Position numbers and translations under genes: made by a program | Shown: piece by piece, positions 1 to 7,824 of the stretch | Layout of the letters: each line of letters opens with the position of its first letter | Numbering within the stretch: position 1 is the stretch's first letter | The notes under the pieces: generated by a model | Told to the model about the DNA's origin: nothing | The model's input: only the letters and a program-made list of their open reading frames with translations | The model's database searches: none | From: Nocardia sputorum | GTDB taxonomy: Bacteria > Actinomycetota > Actinomycetes > Mycobacteriales > Mycobacteriaceae | Length of the DNA stretch: 64,000 nucleotides | Assembly: GCF_027924405.1 (NCBI RefSeq) | Contig: NZ_AP026978.1 | Coordinates: 6,634,001 to 6,698,000 of the forward strand | Direction of reading: 5' to 3'

Positions 1-1850
1 CCGCCGAGACCCGCACCCAGGCCCGCAGTGGCATCTACCGCACCCTCCAGACCCGCACCGGAACCGAGATCCGCCGCCCCGCCGATCGCACTCTCGAAAC
101 CGGCGCTCAGATCGGTCGCCGCACCCGCGGCACCACCGAGCCCAGCACCGAGGCCCGTGGTGACATCCGCCGCACCACCAATGGCGCCCTCCAGACCTGC
201 CCCCAGCCCGGTCGATGCATCAACAGCACCCTCGAGGCCAGCGCCGACACCGGCACCGAGCCCCGCGCCCAAATCGGTCGCCGCGCCCGAAGCGCCCTCC
301 ACAGCACCTCCGAGGTTCGCGCCCACGCCGGTGGTCGCATCGACAGCGCCGCCGAGAGCAGCGCCGAGGCCCGCGGTGGCATCCACCGCACCATCCAGAC
401 CCGCACCGGAACCGAGATCCGCCGCCCCGCCGATCGCACTCTCGAAACCCGCACCCAGACCAGCCGAGCCATCCACAGCACCACCGAGTCCTGCGCCGAG
501 CCCGGTGGTCAAACCGGTCGTCGCATCGACAGCACCGTCCAGACCAGCGCCGAGACCCGTGGTGACATCCGCCGCGCCCTCCAGACCCGCACCGAGACCC
601 GCGCCCAGACCGGCCGCCGCATCCACTGCTCCACCCAGCCCGGCACCGAGGCCTGTGGTGACATCCGCCGCGCCACCAACAGTGCCCTCCAGACCCGCAC
701 CGAGACCGGCCGCAGCATCAACAGCCCCGTCGAGACCCCCACCGAGACCCGCGCCCAATCCGGTCGTCGCATCAACAGCGCCTTCCAGACCCGCACCGAC
801 CCCGCCGCCCAGGCCCGCGGTGACATCCGCCGCCGCACCCAGGCCGCCCTCCAGACCTGCGTTCAATCCCGCGGAGATGTCCGTGGCACCCTGCACAGCC
901 CCTTCCAAACCCGCGCCGAGGCCCGTGGTGATGTCCGCCGCGCCGCCGATGGCGGTTTCCAGGCCCGCGCCGAGGCCGGTCGTCGCGTCCACCGCGCCCC
1001 CGAGGCCCGCGCCGAGATCAGCGCCCGCCTGCGCACCGGCGCCCAACGCCGCGCCGAGTCCCGTGGTCAGTCCGGTCGCGGCGTCGACCGCGCCCTGCAG
1101 TCCCGCGCCGACCCCGGCGCCCAGGTCCGCCGTCCCATTCACCGCGCCTTCCAGCCCGGCACCCAGGCCGGCCGCCGCGTCCACCGCGCCTTCCAAGCCC
1201 GCGCCGATACCCGCGCCCGCGCCGATACCCGTGGAGAGGCCGGTCCCGAGTCCGGCGGCGATGTCCCCCACGCCTTCGGCATCGAGATCGAGGCCCGCGC
1301 CGATGCCGCTGATCACCTGGGCGCCAGCGCCGAGCAGGCCGCCCACGGCGGCGGACAGGTCGGCGCCCGCGTTCACCACGGTGTCGAGGCCGGTGGCCAG
1401 CCCAGCGCCAAGACCTGCGCCGATCTCCAGCCCGGTTTCGATCGCGGTGTTCAGGCCCGCGCCCAGGTCGACGCCAGTACCGACACCCAGGTCGACCCCG
1501 CCACCAGCGCCCAGGTCGACCCCGCCGCCCGCGCCCAGGTCGACGCCCAGATCCGCGCCCAAGTCGACGCCGGCGTCCGCCACCGCCGCCGCGCCCACGG
1601 TGCCCGCCGCGCCGACCACGGCGGCAGCGCCGGTCTGCGCGCCCGCCGCGACGATGGACTGCAACTGGGAGCCGCCGGTCACCAGCGCCGACTCCGCGAC
1701 CATCGGGGCGCAGAGGGCGATGTCCTCCGGCGTCACCGCGCTCAGGCCCGCAGCGGCCAGCGCCTGGGTCGGGTTGGCGCAGTAAGCGACCGCGGCCTCG
1801 TGGTTCCGCAGCAGATCGAGGATGAACTCCAGAATCGCGTTGGGTGTCAT
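1..1850 (-). CDS. IniB-like glycine/alanine-rich repeat protein (3' end beyond window)
   Basis: The reading frame opens at ATG 1850 and stays open to the window edge, about 616 codons. The N-terminus (MTPNAILEFILDLLRN...) is a short amphipathic segment followed by an 'AAVAYCANPTQALAAAGLS' stretch. This is the layout of IniB N-terminal domain proteins, whose mycobacterial founder belongs to the isoniazid-inducible iniBAC operon. From about residue 110 onward the protein is a low-complexity array of units like GLGAGLEGAVDATTG, with almost no charge except regular Asp/Glu. No signal peptide or membrane helix was seen. It diverges from the Hsp70-like/LuxR unit on the other strand, so the two probably share regulation. 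The molecular function of IniB proteins is not established. The family call rests on the N-terminus plus the glycine-rich body. The C-terminus is not visible. Confidence 0.72.
   Translation of the reverse strand, partial: MTPNAILEFILDLLRNHEAAVAYCANPTQALAAAGLSAVTPEDIALCAPMVAESALVTGGSQLQSIVAAGAQTGAAAVVGAAGTVGAAAVADAGVDLGADLGVDLGAGGGVDLGAGGGVDLGVGTGVDLGAGLNTAIETGLEIGAGLGAGLATGLDTVVNAGADLSAAVGGLLGAGAQVISGIGAGLDLDAEGVGDIAAGLGTGLSTGIGAGAGIGAGLEGAVDAAAGLGAGLEGAVNGTADLGAGVGAGLQGAVDAATGLTTGLGAALGAGAQAGADLGAGLGGAVDATTGLGAGLETAIGGAADITTGLGAGLEGAVQGATDISAGLNAGLEGGLGAAADVTAGLGGGVGAGLEGAVDATTGLGAGLGGGLDGAVDAAAGLGAGLEGTVGGAADVTTGLGAGLGGAVDAAAGLGAGLGAGLEGAADVTTGLGAGLDGAVDATTGLTTGLGAGLGGAVDGSAGLGAGFESAIGGAADLGSGAGLDGAVDATAGLGAALGGAVDATTGVGANLGGAVEGASGAATDLGAGLGAGVGAGLEGAVDASTGLGAGLEGAIGGAADVTTGLGAGLGGAAGAATDLSAGFESAIGGAADLGSGAGLEGAVDATAGLGAGLG
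46..449. repeat. 56-bp perfect direct repeat inside the IniB-like gene (46-101 and 394-449)
   Basis: Positions 46-101 and 394-449 are identical over 56 nt. The match continues leftward with a few mismatches. The offset is 348 nt, exactly 116 codons, so the protein frame is kept. This is much longer than the ordinary degenerate repeat unit and suggests recent internal duplication or recombination in the repeat array. Confidence 0.85.
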
Positions 1851-1948
1851 GAGAATCTTCTCCTGAGTCCCGGCGGACCTCGCTGATCCGCAGTCGTTGG
1901 AATGCAAATCACGCTAGGAGCGCACGGCGTTACGCCGAAACGGGGCGA

Positions 1949-2023
1949 ACCCCTACGACCGTCCGAGGGCACCCGATAGGGGTGGGAGCGGAATTAGGGG
2001 AATTTCCCTAAACGATCCCCTAA
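1949..2023. promoter_or_regulatory. Cluster of TTAGGGG/CCCCTAA half-sites in the divergent promoter
   Basis: The 297-bp gap between the divergent starts at 1850 and 2148 carries five related boxes: ACCCCTA (1949-1955), TAGGGGT (1977-1983), a near-perfect palindrome TTAGGGGAATTTCCCTAA (1994-2011, two boxes) and CCCCTAA (2017-2023). A small GGCG-TTA-CGCC palindrome lies at 1926-1936. The array looks like an operator for a dimeric regulator. The LuxR-type protein encoded at 3922-6504 is the obvious candidate, but that link is inference. Confidence 0.6.
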
Positions 2024-2147
2024 CGAGGTAACGGCTGATGGCCAGCAACCGACAGAACGGTTGCGTCGGCAACTACACCGCCCAGCGCACCAGCTCGGAC
2101 ACAGCAGCGACACCGGACCAGACAGTTATCTCGAACGGGGTTCTCGA

Positions 2148-3929
2148 ATGACACAGCGCCTGGCGCTCGGCATCACTGTCGGGGCGTCGAATTCGGTCGC
2201 CGTGGCGGCAACGGAAGAGGGCGACGACGGCCTCGGCCCCTCCGGCGGCGGATTTCTACGCTCGCATCCGAGCGTGCTACGGCTCTCGCCGGACATGGCG
2301 CCCACGCTCGGCGCGGGCGCTCGCTCCACCGGCCGCCATTCCAGCGACGTGCTGCTGGAGGGCTTCCTCGCCAGGGTCGGCGATCCGGTCGGCATGCTCG
2401 CCGAGGACGGTTCCTCGTATTCGGCGCCCGACCTGGTGGCCACCGCGATCGGATGCCTGGTCGACGAGATCGCAGCCGAGACGGGGCGAAGCGGCGTCCA
2501 GGCGATGGTCGCCTGCCATCCGGCCTGGTGGTCGCGGCACACCGTCGATATCCAGCGCGACGCCTTGGAGCGGGCCGGACTCGGCGAGGTGACGCTGGTT
2601 CCGGAGCCGACCGCGGCGATCCGCTGGCTCGACGCCGCGCACGGCCGGACCGACGACGGGGCGGTGATCGTCCTCGATCTCGGCGCGTCCGGGTCGACCG
2701 TCTCGGTGGTCCGCACCGGCGAGCACGCCAGCCTGCTCGGCGCGCCGCTGCGCAGCACCGACGTGGCCGGCGCGGAATTCGATCTGCTGACCATGCGCTA
2801 TGTCCTGGCAAATGCGGTGCTCGCCGCGGATTTCGATCCGTTCGATCCGGTGGTGGAACGCGAATTATCGGCTTTGCGAGAACGCTGCAGAAAAGCGAAA
2901 GAAGAGCTTTCCATAAATACCGCGACGGTCGTTCCGGTCCGGGTGGACCCCGCGGATCCGCACGGCAGCACGGTGCGGCTGGTGCGCGGCGAGCTGGAAG
3001 ACCTGCTGCGCGGACCGCTGTCGAGTGCGATGAACCTTATCCACGACGCGGTGCACCGGGCCGGGCTGGACATCGGCGACGTCGGCCGCGTCCTGCTCAC
3101 CGGAGGTGGCGGCGCCATTCCCCTGGTCGCCGAACTCATCTCCTCCGAGTTCGGATTGCCCGTGGTGGCGGCTCCCGACCCCGAGCACACCACGGCACGC
3201 GGGGCGGCGCTGCTGGCCGCCGATCTGCTCGCCGCCGAGACCGACCAGCTCCCCTTGGTGGTCGATCCGGTGGCCGAGGACGAGACCGTCCCGCAGCCTC
3301 GGGCGCTACCCTCGGCGGGACTCGCGGCGTTGCCCGAGGAGCCCGCTCCGCGCAGGCGGGCACTGACCGGCAGGCAGCGCCTCGCGGTGGTGGCGGGTGT
3401 CGCGGCCGCCATCGGCGTGCTGGCCACCGGCACGCTCGCCATCGGCACCGGCATCCAGTCCGGTTCGAACCCGCCCGCCTCGACCGACCAGTCCAGCACC
3501 GGCGCCGTGCAGGTCGCCGGGACGACGGGGACGCAGGCAGGCGACCCGGCCGCACCGTCCGGTGTCGCCGCCACGGATTCCGCGTCCGCCACCGGCCGGC
3601 CGAAAACGGAGGCGCCGCGAGCCGGTACGCCTTCGTCCGCCGCCCAGAACACCACCGTGGCCGTGGTGAACAGCGAACAGAACCCCGATCAACCCGCTCC
3701 GGCGCCCGCGGACCCCCCGGCGCAGCAGCCCGCGCCTCAGCCGCAATCTCCGCAGCCTGCCCCGGCCCCCGCTCCCGCGCCGGCGCCGGCCAACCCGCCC
3801 GCCCCCACCCAGCAGCAGCCCCGGCCGACGCCGCCGACCGCGCCGAGTCTGCCGACGGGCGTACTGGGCGATACCCTCGGCACGGTGCTGCGCGCTCCCG
3901 GAGAAATCCTGGGAGGCTCCGGTGGCTGA
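2148..3929 (+). CDS. Hsp70-like ATPase-domain membrane protein with Pro-rich tail
   Basis: A 593-residue protein with an actin/Hsp70-type nucleotide-binding fold at its N-terminus: 'LGITVGASNSVAVA' (phosphate 1 region), 'VPEPTAAIRWLD', 'VLDLGASGSTVSVV' (phosphate 2) and 'VLLTGGGGAIPLVAELI' (adenosine loop). There is no substrate-binding domain. A single membrane helix follows (about residues 408-436), then about 155 residues rich in Pro, Ala and Gln that are probably outside the membrane. The ATG at 2148 was chosen because the Hsp70 fold begins directly after it; an upstream ATG at 2061 would add 29 unstructured residues. Its stop overlaps the next start by 8 nt, so translation is probably coupled to the regulator gene. 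It is likely a signalling or scaffold protein rather than a folding chaperone. Confidence 0.78.
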   Translation: MTQRLALGITVGASNSVAVAATEEGDDGLGPSGGGFLRSHPSVLRLSPDMAPTLGAGARSTGRHSSDVLLEGFLARVGDPVGMLAEDGSSYSAPDLVATAIGCLVDEIAAETGRSGVQAMVACHPAWWSRHTVDIQRDALERAGLGEVTLVPEPTAAIRWLDAAHGRTDDGAVIVLDLGASGSTVSVVRTGEHASLLGAPLRSTDVAGAEFDLLTMRYVLANAVLAADFDPFDPVVERELSALRERCRKAKEELSINTATVVPVRVDPADPHGSTVRLVRGELEDLLRGPLSSAMNLIHDAVHRAGLDIGDVGRVLLTGGGGAIPLVAELISSEFGLPVVAAPDPEHTTARGAALLAADLLAAETDQLPLVVDPVAEDETVPQPRALPSAGLAALPEEPAPRRRALTGRQRLAVVAGVAAAIGVLATGTLAIGTGIQSGSNPPASTDQSSTGAVQVAGTTGTQAGDPAAPSGVAATDSASATGRPKTEAPRAGTPSSAAQNTTVAVVNSEQNPDQPAPAPADPPAQQPAPQPQSPQPAPAPAPAPAPANPPAPTQQQPRPTPPTAPSLPTGVLGDTLGTVLRAPGEILGGSGG

Positions 3930-6504
3930 TACCGCCTTCGACACGCTGCCCTGCGCTCGCGACATCTTCCGCGATCTGGATTCCGCCGACGACCAGCCGG
4001 TGGTCTACCTGATCCGCGGCCGCTCACAGACCGGCAAATCGACGCTGCTCGCCGAGATCCGCGCTCGTCTGCGCGCCCGCGGCGTCCCGCTGCAGGACGA
4101 CTTGGCCACGCTCCAGCACGCCCACGCGCGCAACGGCTCGCACCCGGTGACCAGAGCGCAGGGCGGCGGCACGGCGGGCGTCACCACCGACACCGCCCGC
4201 CCGGCCCTGATCATCGACAACGCCCACACGCTCGGTCACATCGATCTCGAATACCTCTGCGCGGCAGTGGAATCCGGCCATCGCACGATGGTGATCGCCA
4301 CCCAGCCGCGCCCGCACGATCCGCGGCTGCGGATGCTCGCCGACGCGATCGCCCGGCGCGGGCGCATCGTGGAGCTGCGCCCGCTCGGCGTCGCCGACAT
4401 GGCGCCGTTCGCCCGGGAGCTGGGCATGATGGTGCCGCGCCAGGTCGCTCAGCACATCCACCTGCAGACCGCGGGGATCCGCGGCGGCGTGGTGGCGGCG
4501 CTCACGGCCGCCTGCTCGGCGCGTCTGGACGCGGGCATCACCGCCGTCGACACGGCCGTCGCCGCGTGGGCTCGCGGGTTGCTGGACAACCTCGAACCCG
4601 ACCTGCTGGAGACCTTGGTGGTCGCCACCACGGGCACGGGCCTGGATTCCAGCGAACTCACCGAAGTACTCGGCGTGGAGCAGTCCGTCGCGCAGGATCT
4701 CATCGACCGCGCCAGGGCCAGCGCCCTGGTGACCGATGCCGACCTGCTGCTGGAACCCGCCGTCGCCCCCCTGCGCACGCTGCTGGGCGACCGCAGGTTT
4801 CTCGCGGTCGAACGCCGTTTGCTCGGCGCCCGCCTGGAGGCGGGGCTGCTGCGCGACCGCACCGCGCTGCAACTGGCCGAATCCGGCGTCCGCGATCCGC
4901 GTCTGGCCGACTTCCTCGTCGACGCCGCGGGCCAGGCGGGCCGCGAGGCGGTCCGCTACTACGCCGCCGCGGCGGCCGCGGGGGCGGAACTCGATCTGAT
5001 CGCGCTGCGCTGGGCCGAGGCGGCCGCGCGGACCGGCGACGGCGACACGGCCATGCGGCTGGCCGAGCCTATGCTGGCGCGGTCGGGCAGCACCGGCACG
5101 GAGCTCGCGACGGCTGTGCGGATCTGCGCGGCGGTCCTCACCCGCCGGGGCCTGGTCGGCCGCGCCGCGCAGCTGTACACCTGGCTGGGCGGACATCGGG
5201 TCGGCCCCGATTGGGCGGTCGGCGCGACGGTGTTGTGCCTGGCCGGTGACGTGCCGGGCGCCAGGGAGATGTCTTCCTCGGCCACGAAGTGGCCGCCCAC
5301 CGAAGCGGGCGCGCATGCCCGGCTGATCGCGACCGCGCTCGCGGACACCATCGAACCGGGCAACAACACCGCGGCGGCGGTGTCGGCGCTGGTCCAGGCC
5401 GCCCACGCGGACGCGGGCGTGGACCGCTTCCTGCCCTGCACGGCGGCCTCGATCGCCACTCTGCTCTCGCTCGGCACCGGCGAGCCCCGCCGCGCCCAGG
5501 ACGCGTTGCGGCGCGCCACCGCCAGCGGGCTGCGCTGCCATCAGCTCGACGTGCTCGCGGCCTGGACGGCGATGCTCGGCGGCGACGAGCGCGCCGCCGC
5601 GGCCACGGTGGCCGCGCTCGACCACGACCGACTCGATGTGCGCGACCGGCTGCTGGCGCACGGCGTCGCGGTCGGTCTCGCGCGGCGCAGCGGCGACCAC
5701 ACCGCGCTCGCCCGCGCGTGGCAGGCCGCGTATCCGCTGTTCGACGACGTGCAGGCCGACCTGCTGGCGCTGCTGCCGATCGGCGAGCTGTGGTTGGCGG
5801 CCATCCGGATGCGCGACGAACGCCGGATCGCGCCCTTGGTGGACGCCGCACTCGCGCTGCTGCGCCGCTTGAACGATCCGCCCGCCTGGTCCAACGCCTT
5901 CCACTGGTACGGCGTGCAGGCCGCGATCGCACACGAGAGCCCCGAGGACCTGTTGCCGCACGCGCACGCGTTGAAAACCGCGGCCGAGGCGGGCGACCGG
6001 CACGCCGCGGTGCTCGCCGACGCGGGCCGCACCTGGGTGCTGGTGCTGCGCGGCCAGGTGGCCACCGCACCGGTGCACGCGGCCGTCGCGGCGCTCACCG
6101 AGATCGGCATGACCTGGGACGGCGCCCGGCTGGCCAGTGAGGCGGCGCTCGCGGCGGCCGACTCCGCGACGGCCACCGCACTGCTGAAACTGGCCCGCAC
6201 GGTCCGCGCCGACGCACGTCCCCAGGAGGCGCAGGCTCGGCCCCCCGCACCGGCCGCGCACAACGGCGACGCTCCGCCGCCGCCCACGCCGCCGCAGGCC
6301 GCGATCCTCAGCGAACGGGAGCGCGAAGTGGCCGAGCTGGTTCTGCTCGGGCTCACCTACCGCGAGATCGGTGCGCGCCTGTACATTTCGGCGAAGACGG
6401 TCGAGCACCACGTCGCGCGCATCCGACGCCGGGTCGGTGCCCGGTCCCGTTCGGAGTTATTGTCGATGCTCCGCGCCATGGGACACGGTTCGCTTCTGGT
6501 GTGA
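3922..6504 (+). CDS. Large P-loop ATPase regulator with C-terminal LuxR helix-turn-helix (IniR-like)
   Basis: An 860-residue protein. It has a Walker A motif GRSQTGKST at residues 33-41, a Walker B-like 'ALIIDNAH' near residue 95, a long helical repeat-like middle and a LuxR/GerE DNA-binding domain at about 795-855 ('LSEREREVAELVLLGLTYREI... AKTVEHHVARIRRRVG'). This is the layout of STAND/MalT-type activators, which bind an inducer and oligomerise with ATP. The start is GTG 3922 with GGGAGG just upstream, overlapping the Hsp70-like gene. Mycobacterial IniR (Rv0339c) has a comparable size and layout and lies between iniB and the Rv0338c gene. Here too the gene lies between an iniB-like gene and an Rv0338c-type gene. 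Direct orthology is not shown. Confidence 0.8.
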   Translation: MADTAFDTLPCARDIFRDLDSADDQPVVYLIRGRSQTGKSTLLAEIRARLRARGVPLQDDLATLQHAHARNGSHPVTRAQGGGTAGVTTDTARPALIIDNAHTLGHIDLEYLCAAVESGHRTMVIATQPRPHDPRLRMLADAIARRGRIVELRPLGVADMAPFARELGMMVPRQVAQHIHLQTAGIRGGVVAALTAACSARLDAGITAVDTAVAAWARGLLDNLEPDLLETLVVATTGTGLDSSELTEVLGVEQSVAQDLIDRARASALVTDADLLLEPAVAPLRTLLGDRRFLAVERRLLGARLEAGLLRDRTALQLAESGVRDPRLADFLVDAAGQAGREAVRYYAAAAAAGAELDLIALRWAEAAARTGDGDTAMRLAEPMLARSGSTGTELATAVRICAAVLTRRGLVGRAAQLYTWLGGHRVGPDWAVGATVLCLAGDVPGAREMSSSATKWPPTEAGAHARLIATALADTIEPGNNTAAAVSALVQAAHADAGVDRFLPCTAASIATLLSLGTGEPRRAQDALRRATASGLRCHQLDVLAAWTAMLGGDERAAAATVAALDHDRLDVRDRLLAHGVAVGLARRSGDHTALARAWQAAYPLFDDVQADLLALLPIGELWLAAIRMRDERRIAPLVDAALALLRRLNDPPAWSNAFHWYGVQAAIAHESPEDLLPHAHALKTAAEAGDRHAAVLADAGRTWVLVLRGQVATAPVHAAVAALTEIGMTWDGARLASEAALAAADSATATALLKLARTVRADARPQEAQARPPAPAAHNGDAPPPPTPPQAAILSEREREVAELVLLGLTYREIGARLYISAKTVEHHVARIRRRVGARSRSELLSMLRAMGHGSLLV

Positions 6505-6550
6505 CCGGGTGCGGTTCCGTCAGCGGGAACGCCGAAGCGAGGTAGGTGAG

Positions 6551-7663
6551 ATGGCCACTGGGGTTGGCCTGCGCGTCGCCGACGACGAGTGCACGGCGGT
6601 CATCGTCACCGACGGTGACGAGGAGCCGCGGTACATCGTCCGTGCGTCGGTGCTGCACATGTCCGACGACGGTGATGCCGAGCTGGGCGGTCCCCCGCCC
6701 CCAGGCGACGCCCACTCGATCAGCGGCTTCGTGTCCGCGGTGGGCGACCCGGCGGGAATCCCGGTCGACGACGGGGAGGCGTATCGCGCCGAGGACCTCG
6801 TCGCGACCGCCCTGTTCTGCCTGATCAACCTGGCCGCCGAACATCTCAGCGGCCCGGCCGAGTTCTATGCGACGCATCCGGCGCACTGGCCCGCCGAGTA
6901 TGTGCGTTCGCTTCGGGACGCCTTGGACTACCTGGGTCTGCGCTCGGTGCAGCTGGTCAGCGAGGGCGAGCTGCCCAGCGCCGAGACCGGAGCCGACGGT
7001 AGGTCCTTCGCCCACGACGCGGCCCGAGGGGCGCTGGCCGCCGTGCTCGCCACCCCGGCCGGGGCCACCCCGCCGGACCCGTCCACCGCGGAGAACTCGA
7101 CGGTGGACACCGTCGTCATCCCGGCCGTGCCCGCCGCCGACGCGCTACCGCAGGCGTATTCCGCCGCCATCCCGATCTCCGAGCCGACCTTGGTGGCCGA
7201 AGCCGAGCCGGAAGCCGAGAAACCCGCGCAGGCACCCGTTCCCGCGAAGGAATCGAAACGCATCCCGCTGCTGATCGCCGGCGCCGCGGCGATCGGGCTG
7301 GTGCTCGGCGGCATCGTGGTGGCCTTGCTGTTCCGCGACGGCGCCGAGACACCGGTGCCGCCGTTGCCCGACGCCAAGTCCGAGCCGACGTCGGTCAGTC
7401 CCGCCCCGCCCCCGCCGCTCGTCACCTCGACGACGCCCGCCACCACCGAGCCGCCCGAGCCACCGGTGGTGATCACCGAGACGACGACGCCGGAGCCGAC
7501 GACCACGACGCCGCCCACCACCACCGAGCCGCCGACGACGACGCCGACCACCACCACTCGTACCTCGACCACGCGGACCCCCACGCCCACGACCAACCCG
7601 TTCGGGCAGCAGCTACCGCAGATCCCCACCATCCCCGGCATGGGAATACCGGGTAGTCGGTGA
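6551..7663 (+). CDS. Truncated Hsp70-like membrane protein (lobe I only) with Thr/Pro tail
   Basis: A 370-residue protein. The first about 160 residues align by eye with the N-terminal part of the Hsp70-like protein at 2148-3929: 'GFVSAVGDPAGIPVDDGEAY' against 'GFLARVGDPVGMLAEDGSSY', and 'ATHPAHWPAEYVRSLRDAL' against 'ACHPAWWSRHTVDIQRDAL'. The second ATPase lobe, with the phosphate 2 and adenosine motifs, is absent. A membrane helix (about 237-262) and a Thr/Pro-rich outer tail follow. The start at ATG 6551 has AGGTAGGTGAG just ahead of it; the open frame extends upstream into the regulator gene. It lies 46 bp after the LuxR-type gene, in the same presumed operon. It is unlikely to hydrolyse ATP; a partner or decoy role for the full-length paralogue is inference. 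Confidence 0.72.
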   Translation: MATGVGLRVADDECTAVIVTDGDEEPRYIVRASVLHMSDDGDAELGGPPPPGDAHSISGFVSAVGDPAGIPVDDGEAYRAEDLVATALFCLINLAAEHLSGPAEFYATHPAHWPAEYVRSLRDALDYLGLRSVQLVSEGELPSAETGADGRSFAHDAARGALAAVLATPAGATPPDPSTAENSTVDTVVIPAVPAADALPQAYSAAIPISEPTLVAEAEPEAEKPAQAPVPAKESKRIPLLIAGAAAIGLVLGGIVVALLFRDGAETPVPPLPDAKSEPTSVSPAPPPPLVTSTTPATTEPPEPPVVITETTTPEPTTTTPPTTTEPPTTTPTTTTRTSTTRTPTPTTNPFGQQLPQIPTIPGMGIPGSR

Positions 7664-7824
7664 TTAGTAGCGTCCTATCCGGGTTTGTGGCTTAGAGTGT
7701 TGCGCTGACCGTGTTGTCGGATGAATTTCCACACCGGTCGGTTGCTGGACGAAGGCTGTGCGCCAACGGATTCTGCCCGTGGCCACGGATTTAGCTGGCA
7801 CGTGCGTGCCGACGAAGGGACTTC

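Noticed and set aside
28..1785. Long Pro/Ala/Ser-rich open frame on the + strand
   Set aside because: It is the antisense shadow of the IniB-like repeat gene; its composition follows from the Gly/Ala codons on the other strand, and it lacks a promoter and ribosome-binding site.
4024..6411. 795-codon open frame on the - strand opposite the LuxR-type gene
   Set aside because: Arg/Gly/His-rich shadow typical of GC-rich DNA; the + strand has clear Walker and HTH motifs.
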